This document shows, piece by piece, positions 1-5,783 of a stretch of DNA of 8,580 bases. A program made the position numbers and the translations under genes. The notes below the pieces were generated by a model, which saw nothing but the letters and a program-made list of their open reading frames with translations, had not been told where the DNA came from and did no database searches. Every line of letters begins with the position of its first letter. Positions within the stretch are counted from its first letter, which is position 1. The stretch comes from Devosia sp. (GTDB taxonomy: Bacteria > Pseudomonadota > Alphaproteobacteria > Rhizobiales > Devosiaceae): contig JAQGKH010000018.1 of assembly GCA_028290225.1 (NCBI GenBank), forward strand, positions 1 to 8,580. The letters are read 5' to 3'.

Positions 1-1026
1 AAGGTTGTTCTTGCCTTGGGCGAGCAGTTCGCCCAGCGAGGGGGAGCCAGGGGGCAGGCCGAAGCCGAGGAAATCGAGCGAGGTCAGGGTGGCGACAGAG
101 CCCGAGAGAATAAAGGGCATGAAGGTCAGGGTCGCGACCATGGCGTTGGGCAGCAGGTGGCGGACCATGATGGTCCAGTTGCCAACGCCCAAGGCGCGGG
201 CGGCGGCGATGTATTCGAAATTGCGGCCGCGCAGGAATTCGGCGCGCACGATGCCCACGAGCGACACCCAGGAAAACAGGAGCAGAATCCCCAGCAGCAC
301 CCAGAAAGAGGGGGCAATGAAGCTCGAGATGATCAGCAGCAGATAAAGCGCGGGGATCGAGGTCCAGATCTCGATGAAGCGCTGCATCAGCAGGTCGGTC
401 CAGCCGCCGAAATAGCCCTGCACCGCACCGGCGGCGACGCCGATGATGGAGGAGGCGATGGTGAGGACGAGGCCAAAGAGGATGGACAGGCGGAAGCCAT
501 AAAGCAGGCGCGCCAGCACGTCGCGGCCGCGATCATCGGTCCCCAGCCAGTGGAAGTTACCGAGATGGCATTCGGGGTCATCGACGCCGAGGGGGTAGCG
601 GGCGCAGTTCTCGGCTTTGGTCATGGTCCAGCTGGGGGCGACGGCGCCGGAATAGGGCAGAAAGCCATCGACGGTGGCGTAGTTGAAGCGAACGGGCGGC
701 CAGAGCGCCCAGCCATTGGCAGCGATTTCATCGGCAATGAAGGGATCGCGGTAATTGGTGACGGCCAGGAAGCCGCCGAACCTGGACTCGGGATAGTCCA
801 CGAAGGCCGGCGCCAGAAGTTCGCCCTTGTAGGAGGCGATGATGGGCCGGTCATTGGCGATGAATTCCGAGCCAAGGGTCAGAACGAAGAGGACAAGGAA
901 GAGCCAGAGCGACCAGTAGCCGCGACGGTTGGCGCGGAAATTGGCCAGGCGGCGCTGGTTGAGGGGTGAGAGCCGGCCGTTGCGAGGGGCTTCGAGCACG
1001 GCGGCTTGTTGGCTCATCTCGCTCAT
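1..1026 (-). CDS. yejE: YejE-type peptide ABC transporter permease (C-terminus cut by window edge)
   Basis: Inner-membrane permease of the YejABEF importer, which takes up peptides (microcin C in E. coli); it should pair with YejB and be driven by the ATPase YejF. The minus strand reads without a stop for 342 codons to the window edge, so the C-terminus is missing; homologues suggest only a few dozen residues are lost. One membrane segment lies at about residues 37-56. A periplasmic stretch follows to about 160, then the DppC/OppC-type entry GTDDRGRDVLARLLYG (162-177) and the membrane domain. The EAA loop that contacts the ATPase is at about 271-295 (EYIAAARALG ... HLLPNAM). The ATG at 1026-1024 overlaps the yejB TGA in an ATGA, so translation is probably coupled. 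A second ATG at codon 4 is possible. Family and order are clear. Confidence 0.93.
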   Translation of the reverse strand, partial: MSEMSQQAAVLEAPRNGRLSPLNQRRLANFRANRRGYWSLWLFLVLFVLTLGSEFIANDRPIIASYKGELLAPAFVDYPESRFGGFLAVTNYRDPFIADEIAANGWALWPPVRFNYATVDGFLPYSGAVAPSWTMTKAENCARYPLGVDDPECHLGNFHWLGTDDRGRDVLARLLYGFRLSILFGLVLTIASSIIGVAAGAVQGYFGGWTDLLMQRFIEIWTSIPALYLLLIISSFIAPSFWVLLGILLLFSWVSLVGIVRAEFLRGRNFEYIAAARALGVGNWTIMVRHLLPNAMVATLTFMPFILSGSVATLTSLDFLGFGLPPGSPSLGELLAQGKNNL

Positions 1027-2120
1027 AGGCCGCGGCTTTCGAAATCGATGCGCGGATCGACCCACATATAGGCGAGGTCGGACAGGAGGCTGATCACAAG
1101 GCCAAGCAGCGAGAAGATGTAAAGGGTGGCAAACACCACCGGATAATCGCGGTTGGCGACGGACTGGAAGCCGAGGAGTCCAAGGCCATCGAGCGAGAAG
1201 ATGGTTTCAATCAGCAACGAGCCGCCAAAGAAGGCGCCGACAAAGGCGCCGGGGAAGCTGGCGATGATCAGCATCATGGCATTGCGAAAGACGTGACGGT
1301 AGAGCACCTGGCGCTCGGTGAGGCCCTTGGCGCGGGCGGTTGTGACATATTGCTTGCCGATCTCGTCGAGAAACGAGTTCTTGGTCAAAAGGGTGGTGGT
1401 GGCGAAGGCGCCGAGCGCCATGGCGGTGATAGGCAAGACCAGATGCCAGGCATAATCAAGGATCTGGCGCCACCAGGGGAAGTTTTCCCATCCCGGCGAG
1501 GTCAGGCCACGCAGCGGAAATGCGGACCAGAAACTACCCCCGGCGAACAGGACGATCAACGCGATGGCGATCAGGAAGCCGGGAATGGCATAGCCGACGA
1601 TGATGACGGTGGAGGTCCAGACATCAAAGCGCGAGCCATCGCTGATGGCCTTGCGGATCCCTAGGGGAATGGAGATGCCGTAGGAGAGGAGTGTCATCCA
1701 GAGCCCGAGCGAGATCGAGACCGGCATTTTCTCGCGGACGAGGTCGATCACCGAGATGTCGCGGAAATAACTCTCGCCGAAATCGAAGCGCAGATAGTTC
1801 CACAGCATGGCGCCGAAGCGTTCGAGCGGGGGCTTGTCGAAGCCGAATTGCTGTTCGATGCGCGCAACCAGTTCGGGTGGCAGGCCACGCGAGCCGCGAT
1901 AAGCGGAATCGGTGTTGCCGTTGTTGGGCTGCGCGGCGAAATCGCCGCCCTCGCTGCCCGTGATGCGCTCGGCAATGGAGCTGTTCTGGCCGCTCAGATT
2001 GGCGAGCGCCTGTTCCACCGGGCCACCGGGAGCGAACTGCACAATAACAAATGAGATCGCCATGATCCCGAAAACGGTGGGGATCATCAACAGGAGGCGG
2101 CGAAGAATATAGGCGCCCAT
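1023..2120 (-). CDS. yejB: YejB-type peptide ABC transporter permease
   Basis: Inner-membrane permease partner of YejE in a YejABEF peptide importer. The product is 365 residues, nearly the E. coli YejB length. It opens with MGAYILRRLLLMIPTVFGIM, a first membrane helix typical of DppB/OppB permeases, followed by FAPGGP at 29-34. A polar periplasmic loop (about 40-115) contains YRGSRGL and GFDKPP, also seen in E. coli YejB. Five more membrane segments follow, and the EAA loop is at about 258-283 (QYVTTARAKGL ... HVFRNAM). The C-terminus VDPRIDFE is characteristic. The frame stays open upstream to an ATG at 2174, but I chose the ATG at 2120-2118: it has a GGAG (2130-2127 read on the minus strand) five bases before it and matches the family start. 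There is no yejA directly upstream. Confidence 0.95.
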   Translation of the reverse strand: MGAYILRRLLLMIPTVFGIMAISFVIVQFAPGGPVEQALANLSGQNSSIAERITGSEGGDFAAQPNNGNTDSAYRGSRGLPPELVARIEQQFGFDKPPLERFGAMLWNYLRFDFGESYFRDISVIDLVREKMPVSISLGLWMTLLSYGISIPLGIRKAISDGSRFDVWTSTVIIVGYAIPGFLIAIALIVLFAGGSFWSAFPLRGLTSPGWENFPWWRQILDYAWHLVLPITAMALGAFATTTLLTKNSFLDEIGKQYVTTARAKGLTERQVLYRHVFRNAMMLIIASFPGAFVGAFFGGSLLIETIFSLDGLGLLGFQSVANRDYPVVFATLYIFSLLGLVISLLSDLAYMWVDPRIDFESRGL

Positions 2121-2317
2121 TCGATCTCCGGAGCCGAGACTGCCCGGGCAACTCGCTGCATTGCCCATGTGCAAATCACCAGCAGGTGAAATGGCTTATC
2201 GGACACAGCAACACTTCCGCCGCAAGATGGCAAGAGCCCAACGGCTCACCAGTTACGGCGGGGTTGCCGCTAGAATGGATGACCGGCACAATCGCGGCCA
2301 GCAACAAGGAGCCGGCA
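2121..2317. other. Divergent spacer between yejB and the DUF2007-like gene
   Basis: This 197-bp spacer must hold the start signals for both directions. The minus strand has a clear ribosome binding site for yejB, but I could not pick a convincing -35/-10 pair for it. A small dyad (TCACC, 4-base gap, GGTGA) at 2176-2189 lies 56 to 69 bases before the yejB start and could be an operator, although 5-bp arms are common by chance. The plus-strand promoter candidate is listed separately. I see no RNA gene or short coding sequence with good support here. Confidence 0.5.
2264..2292 (+). promoter_or_regulatory. Candidate sigma-70 promoter for the DUF2007-like gene
   Basis: TTGCCG (2264-2269) and CACAAT (2287-2292) are separated by 17 bases, each matching the housekeeping consensus at four of six positions. 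Transcription would start around 2299, shortly before the AAGGAG at 2306-2311. Spacing and placement fit, but the boxes are weak and this is a pattern call only. Confidence 0.3.
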
Positions 2318-2545
2318 ATGGCATTCGAAACGATAGCCCAGGTCGAAGACCTGTCGATGGCGCGGGTGCTGGTGGTGGCGCTGCGCGCGCACGGCTTTCA
2401 TCCGCTCGAAGGAGGAGAGGGCGGGCTGCCGGGCGTGCGCGGGTTGTTCGGGCCGCGCGGCGTGCCGGTGCAGGTGCCAGAAGAGGAAGCCCAGGACGCA
2501 ACCGTTCTGGCCCGCGAGTTGTTGAAGGAGATGCAGGGCCCCTAA
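2318..2545 (+). CDS. Small DUF2007-like protein (putative signal-transducing family)
   Basis: A 75-residue soluble protein with no signal peptide or membrane segment. The ATG at 2318 follows AAGGAG (2306-2311) at a six-base spacing, which decides the start; the frame is open upstream but lacks such a site. The layout resembles DUF2007 proteins: an N-terminal strand (FETIAQVED), a helix (SMARVLVVALRAHGF), a glycine-rich turn (LEGGEGGLPGVRG, about 32-44), a strand ending VPVQVPEE, and a C-terminal helix (ATVLARELLKEM). DUF2007 proteins are annotated as putative signal transducers, with no established biochemical role that I can name. The match is by shape and a few positions, so the family call is moderate; that the gene is real is more certain. 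It is transcribed away from yejB and toward the lipoprotein gene, with a 120-bp gap. Confidence 0.7.
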   Translation: MAFETIAQVEDLSMARVLVVALRAHGFHPLEGGEGGLPGVRGLFGPRGVPVQVPEEEAQDATVLARELLKEMQGP

Positions 2546-2586
2546 AAGGGCCACAAAGTCGGTCTTGGTGCGCCGCAAGTGCGCGA

Positions 2587-2616
2587 TTGTGTCAAGCCGG
2601 CGGTTCGGTTTATAAG
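2587..2616 (+). promoter_or_regulatory. Candidate promoter for the Omp19-like lipoprotein gene
   Basis: TTGTGT (2587-2592) and TATAAG (2611-2616) are 18 bases apart; reading TTATAA at 2610-2615 gives 17. The -10 box is the most AT-rich spot in the 120-bp gap and matches the consensus well, the -35 only partly. It would give a 5' leader of roughly 40 bases before the ATG at 2666. Confidence 0.4.
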
Positions 2617-2665
2617 CCGGATCGAATGTTAACCTTCAGGTAGGCCTTAGGGCAGGAGCGAATCT

Positions 2666-3310
2666 ATGGCGGCTTGGATGCGCGGATCGGTATCGATGGC
2701 AGGATTGGCGACACTGGCGCTGGCGTTGGCGGCGTGTTCGCCATCAGCGTCCAACACCGCCAATCTCAACACCATCGGCGCGCCAGCGCAGCTGCAGCCG
2801 GTGCAGCCTTCGACGGTGTCGCAGGGCACCTTGCCCGCCTTGGGCGCCAGCGGCACCCCGGCCCCCGGCCTTTCGGGACAGCCAGTGCTGGGCGGCGTGC
2901 CCAGCACGCCGGCGCCCGGGCTGGCAGGGACGCCCGGAATGGCGCCGCCCATGGGCAGCACGACGCAGACGGCTTCCAACAGCTCGTTCGTGACGCTTGG
3001 CCCCAACGGCGCCGCGCCGGCAACGGGCGGCTTCAGTGCCGGCCCCGAAGGGGTGTGGACGGTGCAGGCCGGATCCACCTCTTGCCGGCTCAACCTGCCG
3101 ATGACCGCCAAGACGGGGACGAGCTATTACCGCGCTTCGGCGCCGGGTTGCGGCGTGCCCGGCCTTGCTTCGGTCGGTGGCTGGCAGCAGGTCGGCTCGC
3201 AGCTGCAGCTTTATGATGAGAACGGCAATATCGCGGCCTTCCTCGCGCCAAGCGGTGGCCGCTATATCGGCACGCTGGGTGGTGGACAAGCCATCTCCAT
3301 GCAGCGCTGA
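2666..3310 (+). CDS. Outer-membrane lipoprotein, Omp19 / AprI-Inh protease-inhibitor family
   Basis: A 214-residue lipoprotein. The signal sequence (1-23) ends in a lipobox LALAAC with the lipidated cysteine at 24; the next residue is Ser, not Asp, which predicts sorting to the outer membrane. Residues 25-125 form a low-complexity linker rich in Pro, Gly, Ala, Ser and Thr, with two near copies of TPAPGL (64-69 and 81-86). The C-terminal domain (about 126-214) matches the Inh beta-barrel of Brucella Omp19: GVW at 129-131, Cys140 and Cys162 as the probable disulfide, LYDENG at 182-187, and a closing GGQAISMQR. Omp19 is reported to inhibit proteases; the same role here is inferred. The ATG at 2666 follows AGGAG (2654-2658) at a seven-base spacing. 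zapE follows closely. As I recall, Brucella keeps this gene near zapE and mdh. Confidence 0.88.
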   Translation: MAAWMRGSVSMAGLATLALALAACSPSASNTANLNTIGAPAQLQPVQPSTVSQGTLPALGASGTPAPGLSGQPVLGGVPSTPAPGLAGTPGMAPPMGSTTQTASNSSFVTLGPNGAAPATGGFSAGPEGVWTVQAGSTSCRLNLPMTAKTGTSYYRASAPGCGVPGLASVGGWQQVGSQLQLYDENGNIAAFLAPSGGRYIGTLGGGQAISMQR

Positions 3311-3321
3311 TCGCGCTGCTC

Positions 3322-4482
3322 TTGCCGGCCCAGCCTAGCCTTTCCAGTCGATCGGACGCCGGACCGGTGAGTGCCGCCTATGCGGCGCTCGCTGCGCGTG
3401 GCGCACTTAATCGCGACCCGGCGCAGGAACAAGCGGCGGCGTTGCTGGACACGATCGCGGTGGCGCTGGATGCGGCGCCCAGCGGCGGATTTCTGGCGCG
3501 CTGGTTCGACAAGGCCCAGCCGGTCAAAGGGCTTTACCTGCATGGCGAGGTCGGCCGCGGCAAGACCATGCTGATGGACCTGTTTTTCGAGGCGGTGTCC
3601 ATCCGCGACAAGCGGCGGGTGCATTTCCATGCCTTCATGGACGAGATCCATGCCGCCATTGCGGCATTTCGCAAGCAAGCCAAAGCGCAGGGCGACGATG
3701 GCGACCCGGTCGAGGCCGTGGTGCGCCCCATTCTCAAAGGCGGGTTGCGGCTGCTGTGCCTTGATGAATTCCATGTGCATGACATCACCAATGCCATGCT
3801 GCTCAACCGCTTGTTCGAAAAGCTGTTCGCGGGCGGGGTGACCCTGGTCGCGACCTCCAATGTGGTGCCAGACCGGCTTTACGAGAACGGGCTCAATCGC
3901 GAGCTGTTCACCCCGTTCATTGCGCTGCTCAAGCAGTATGCAACCGTGGCGTCGCTGCAGGCGGAGCAGGATTATCGGCGGCTGAAATTTGCCGGGCAGG
4001 CGGTGTTCGCCTTTGGGTCGGGACCGGAGGCAAGTGCCGCGATGGATCGCCTGTGGCTCAGGCTGACGGGCGGCGAGGCGGGGGCGCCGACAACGCTGCA
4101 CAGCATCGGGCGCGATATTCCGGTGCCGCTGGCGGCCATGGGCGCGGCCCGGTTCGGGTTTGCCGATCTGTGTGAACAGCCGCTGGGCTCGCGCGATTTC
4201 GTGCGGATCGCCCAGAGTTTTGATGCGATGATCATCGATGGCGTGCCGCAGATGGACCGCACCAAGAGCGATGCAGCCAAGCGGTTCATCCTGCTGATCG
4301 ACAATCTATATGACCGCGGCGTCAAGCTGGGGGCGAGCTTTGCCGCGCCGCTGGCGGAACTGGGGCGCGACGAGCGGACCGCGTTTGAATTCGAGCGCAC
4401 GGTCTCGCGGCTGGTCGAGATGCAGTCAGAGGAATATCTGGGCAAGGCCTTGCGGGACGGGCCTGCGATCGAGCAGGGTTAA
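3322..4482 (+). CDS. zapE: Cell division protein ZapE (AFG1-family ATPase)
   Basis: P-loop ATPase of the ZapE/AFG1 family. E. coli ZapE acts on FtsZ rings late in division; mitochondrial AFG1/LACE1 helps protein quality control. Numbering from the TTG at 3322, Walker A is GEVGRGKT (75-82), HFHAFM is at 101-106, Walker B is LLCLDEFHVHD (144-154), and the sensor stretch is ATSNVVPDRLYENGL (177-191), followed by RELFTPFI (193-200). The length is 386 residues, normal for the family, with no membrane segment. The start is uncertain: the TTG has no visible Shine-Dalgarno and lies 11 bases after the lipoprotein stop, while an in-frame GTG at 3367 would give 371 residues and begin close to where family similarity begins (SAAYAAL). 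Promoter sequence is not evident, so read-through from the lipoprotein gene is likely. Confidence 0.93.
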   Translation: MPAQPSLSSRSDAGPVSAAYAALAARGALNRDPAQEQAAALLDTIAVALDAAPSGGFLARWFDKAQPVKGLYLHGEVGRGKTMLMDLFFEAVSIRDKRRVHFHAFMDEIHAAIAAFRKQAKAQGDDGDPVEAVVRPILKGGLRLLCLDEFHVHDITNAMLLNRLFEKLFAGGVTLVATSNVVPDRLYENGLNRELFTPFIALLKQYATVASLQAEQDYRRLKFAGQAVFAFGSGPEASAAMDRLWLRLTGGEAGAPTTLHSIGRDIPVPLAAMGAARFGFADLCEQPLGSRDFVRIAQSFDAMIIDGVPQMDRTKSDAAKRFILLIDNLYDRGVKLGASFAAPLAELGRDERTAFEFERTVSRLVEMQSEEYLGKALRDGPAIEQG

Positions 4483-4541
4483 GGGGCTTGCCGGGTGGTG
4501 CAATGCACCGCGCCTTCCTTGCTGATCGGGCAGGCCCCCTT
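4481..4541 (+). terminator. Stem-loop directly after zapE, terminator-like but without a T-run
   Basis: GGGGCTTGCC (4483-4492) can pair with GGCAGGCCCC (4529-4538) over ten positions in RNA, one of them a G-U pair. It can extend by two A-U pairs if C4539 bulges. The loop holds a second dyad, GGTGCA-A-TGCACC (4497-4509). The left arm begins right after the zapE stop codon. What follows is TTCGTT rather than a run of T, so this may be a weak or factor-dependent terminator, an mRNA-stabilising end, or part of a regulatory leader for mdh. Confidence 0.35.
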
Positions 4542-4608
4542 CGTTCATTGGCAAGGGTGAAAGCCGGCTTTAGACGAAGGGTTCACTTGCCCCTCCACCC
4601 CGAGAGGG
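4537..4608. promoter_or_regulatory. Cluster of dyads upstream of mdh
   Basis: CCCTTCGT (4537-4544) and ACGAAGGG (4574-4581) form a perfect 8-base inverted repeat. Between them lies AAAGCCGGCTTT (4560-4571), a perfect 12-base palindrome. A further small hairpin, CCCTC and GAGGG around an 8-base loop, occupies 4591-4608. The first repeat shares bases 4537-4538 with the stem after zapE, so the two folds compete over their ends. The palindrome could be an operator for a dimeric regulator; no known regulator site is recognised. Confidence 0.3.
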
Positions 4609-4614
4609 TTAATA
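4587..4614 (+). promoter_or_regulatory. Weak candidate promoter for mdh
   Basis: TTGCCC (4587-4592) and TTAATA (4609-4614) are 16 bases apart and lie about 35 bases before the mdh ATG. This is the best pairing I can see in the 166-bp zapE-mdh gap, but both boxes deviate from consensus and the small hairpin at 4591-4608 sits inside the spacer. Confidence 0.2.
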
Positions 4615-4648
4615 GGTGCGCCAATTCAACGCAGTGGGGATGAGGCTT

Positions 4649-5611
4649 ATGGCGCGCAAGAAGATCGCTCTTATCGGTTCGGGACAGATTGGCGGAACAC
4701 TGGCCCATCTGGCAGCGCTCAAGGACCTTGGCGACATCGTGCTGTTCGACATCGTGGATGGCGTGCCCCAGGGCAAGGCGCTCGATATTTCCCAATCTGC
4801 GCCCGTAGAAGGCTATGACGCCCGCATCACCGGCACGTCGGAATACAAGGACCTGGCTGGCGCCGATGTGGTGATCGTCACCGCTGGCGTGCCGCGCAAG
4901 CCCGGCATGAGCCGCGACGACCTGCTCGAGATCAACCTCAAGGTAATGGAGCAGGTGGGCGCGGGCATTGCCAAATACGCGCCGGACGCCTTCGTGATCT
5001 GCATCACCAACCCGCTCGACGCCATGGTGTGGGCGCTGCAGAAGTTCTCGGGCCTGCCTACCAACAAGGTGATCGGCATGGCCGGCGTGCTCGACAGCTC
5101 GCGCTTCGTGCACTTCATCGCCGATGAGCTCAAGGTTTCGGTGGAAGACATCAACGCCTTCGTGCTGGGCGGGCATGGCGACACCATGGTGCCGCTGGCG
5201 CGTTATTCGACGGTGGCGGGCATTCCGCTGACCGATATCGTCAAGATGGGCTGGATGAGCCGCGAAAAGCTCGATGCCATCATCCAGCGCACCCGCGATG
5301 GCGGTGCCGAGATCGTCGGGCTGCTCAAGACCGGATCGGCGTTCTACGCCCCGGCGACTTCGGCCATTGCCATGGCCGAGAGCTATCTCAAGGACAAGAA
5401 GCGGGTGCTGCCGGCGGCGGCGTTCCTCAATGGCGAATATGGCGTCAAGGGCACCTATGTGGGCGTGCCGGTGGTGATCGGGGCCGGTGGCGCCGAAAAG
5501 ATTATCGAAATCTCGCTCAACGGCGCCGAGCAGAAGGCGTTCGATAGCTCGGTGGATGCGGTGGAGGGGTTGATCGAGGCCTGCAAGAAGATCGCGCCGA
5601 AGCTTTCTTGA
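4649..5611 (+). CDS. mdh: Malate dehydrogenase (NAD-dependent, LDH-like type)
   Basis: Converts malate and NAD+ to oxaloacetate and NADH in the cytoplasm, closing the TCA cycle. The 320-residue length is that of alphaproteobacterial Mdh of the lactate-dehydrogenase-like class. Visible features: dinucleotide-binding loop GSGQIGG (10-16), Asp34 at the end of the second strand for NAD specificity, substrate arginines Arg83 and Arg89 in the mobile loop VPRKPGMSRDDL, Asn121 in ITNPLD, Arg152, and the catalytic pair Asp149 and His176 (GGHGD). Arg83 at the specificity position marks it as Mdh rather than Ldh. The frame is open back to a codon at 4616, but the ATG at 4649 gives the family start MARKKIALIG, with GGGGA (4636-4640) eight bases before it. 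It begins the mdh-sucCDA cluster. Confidence 0.97.
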   Translation: MARKKIALIGSGQIGGTLAHLAALKDLGDIVLFDIVDGVPQGKALDISQSAPVEGYDARITGTSEYKDLAGADVVIVTAGVPRKPGMSRDDLLEINLKVMEQVGAGIAKYAPDAFVICITNPLDAMVWALQKFSGLPTNKVIGMAGVLDSSRFVHFIADELKVSVEDINAFVLGGHGDTMVPLARYSTVAGIPLTDIVKMGWMSREKLDAIIQRTRDGGAEIVGLLKTGSAFYAPATSAIAMAESYLKDKKRVLPAAAFLNGEYGVKGTYVGVPVVIGAGGAEKIIEISLNGAEQKAFDSSVDAVEGLIEACKKIAPKLS

Positions 5612-5633
5612 ACGCGCTGATGTGACTGGAGGG

Positions 5634-5738
5634 CCACCCCTCCCCCTTGAGGGGAGGGGTTGGGGGAGGGGGTCGTGAGATTCCTGCGCCAAACCCCGCC
5701 ACCCCCTCCCCAGCCCTCCCCTCAAGGGGGAGGGTGCC
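5634..5738. repeat. Long G/C-run inverted repeat between mdh and sucC
   Basis: Two arms of about 38-40 bases (5634-5673 and 5701-5738) are near-perfect reverse complements around a 27-base spacer. The longest exact block is 18 bases (5641-5658 with 5714-5731), and a further 7 bases (5667-5673 with 5701-5707) match exactly. Each arm is itself nearly palindromic: CCCTCCCC, a short centre with TTGA, then GGGGAGGG. This look is typical of dispersed intergenic palindromes (REP/BIME-like) in alphaproteobacterial genomes, so other copies elsewhere are expected. It begins 22 bases after the mdh stop and ends 45 bases before sucC. In mRNA it would fold strongly and could end mdh transcripts, protect their 3' ends or adjust the mdh to sucC ratio. 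Confidence 0.85.
5651..5672 (+). other. G-quadruplex motif in the left arm of the repeat
   Basis: Four G-runs of 4, 4, 5 and 5 bases are separated by A, TT and A, a near-ideal short-loop G-quadruplex pattern on the coding strand and hence in the mRNA. The right arm carries a matching motif on the minus strand (5721-5702; runs of 4, 3, 4 and 5). The pattern is read directly; folding in the cell is inference, and it would compete with the duplex stem. Confidence 0.6.
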
Positions 5739-5783
5739 AAGGAGCGGATCGTCCGCAGAAGAGACCACCCCAAGGGGACCAAA

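Noticed and set aside
16..969. Plus-strand open frame of 317 codons opposite yejE
   Set aside because: Its low-complexity Gly/Ala/Glu/Asp/Gln-rich product is the complement of the clearly conserved yejE coding frame.
2537..2552. GGCCC / GGGCC hairpin over the stop codon of the DUF2007-like gene
   Set aside because: The stem is only 5 bp with no T-run, and it overlaps the stop codon; too weak to call a terminator.
3262..4101. Minus-strand open frame of 279 codons opposite zapE
   Set aside because: It is antisense to a gene with intact Walker motifs, has no start signal and has shadow-type composition.
4591..4608. Possible degenerate copy of the mdh-sucC repeat unit before mdh
   Set aside because: It shares only the CCCTCC...GAGGG flavour; the TTGA core is missing and the similarity is too short to separate from chance.
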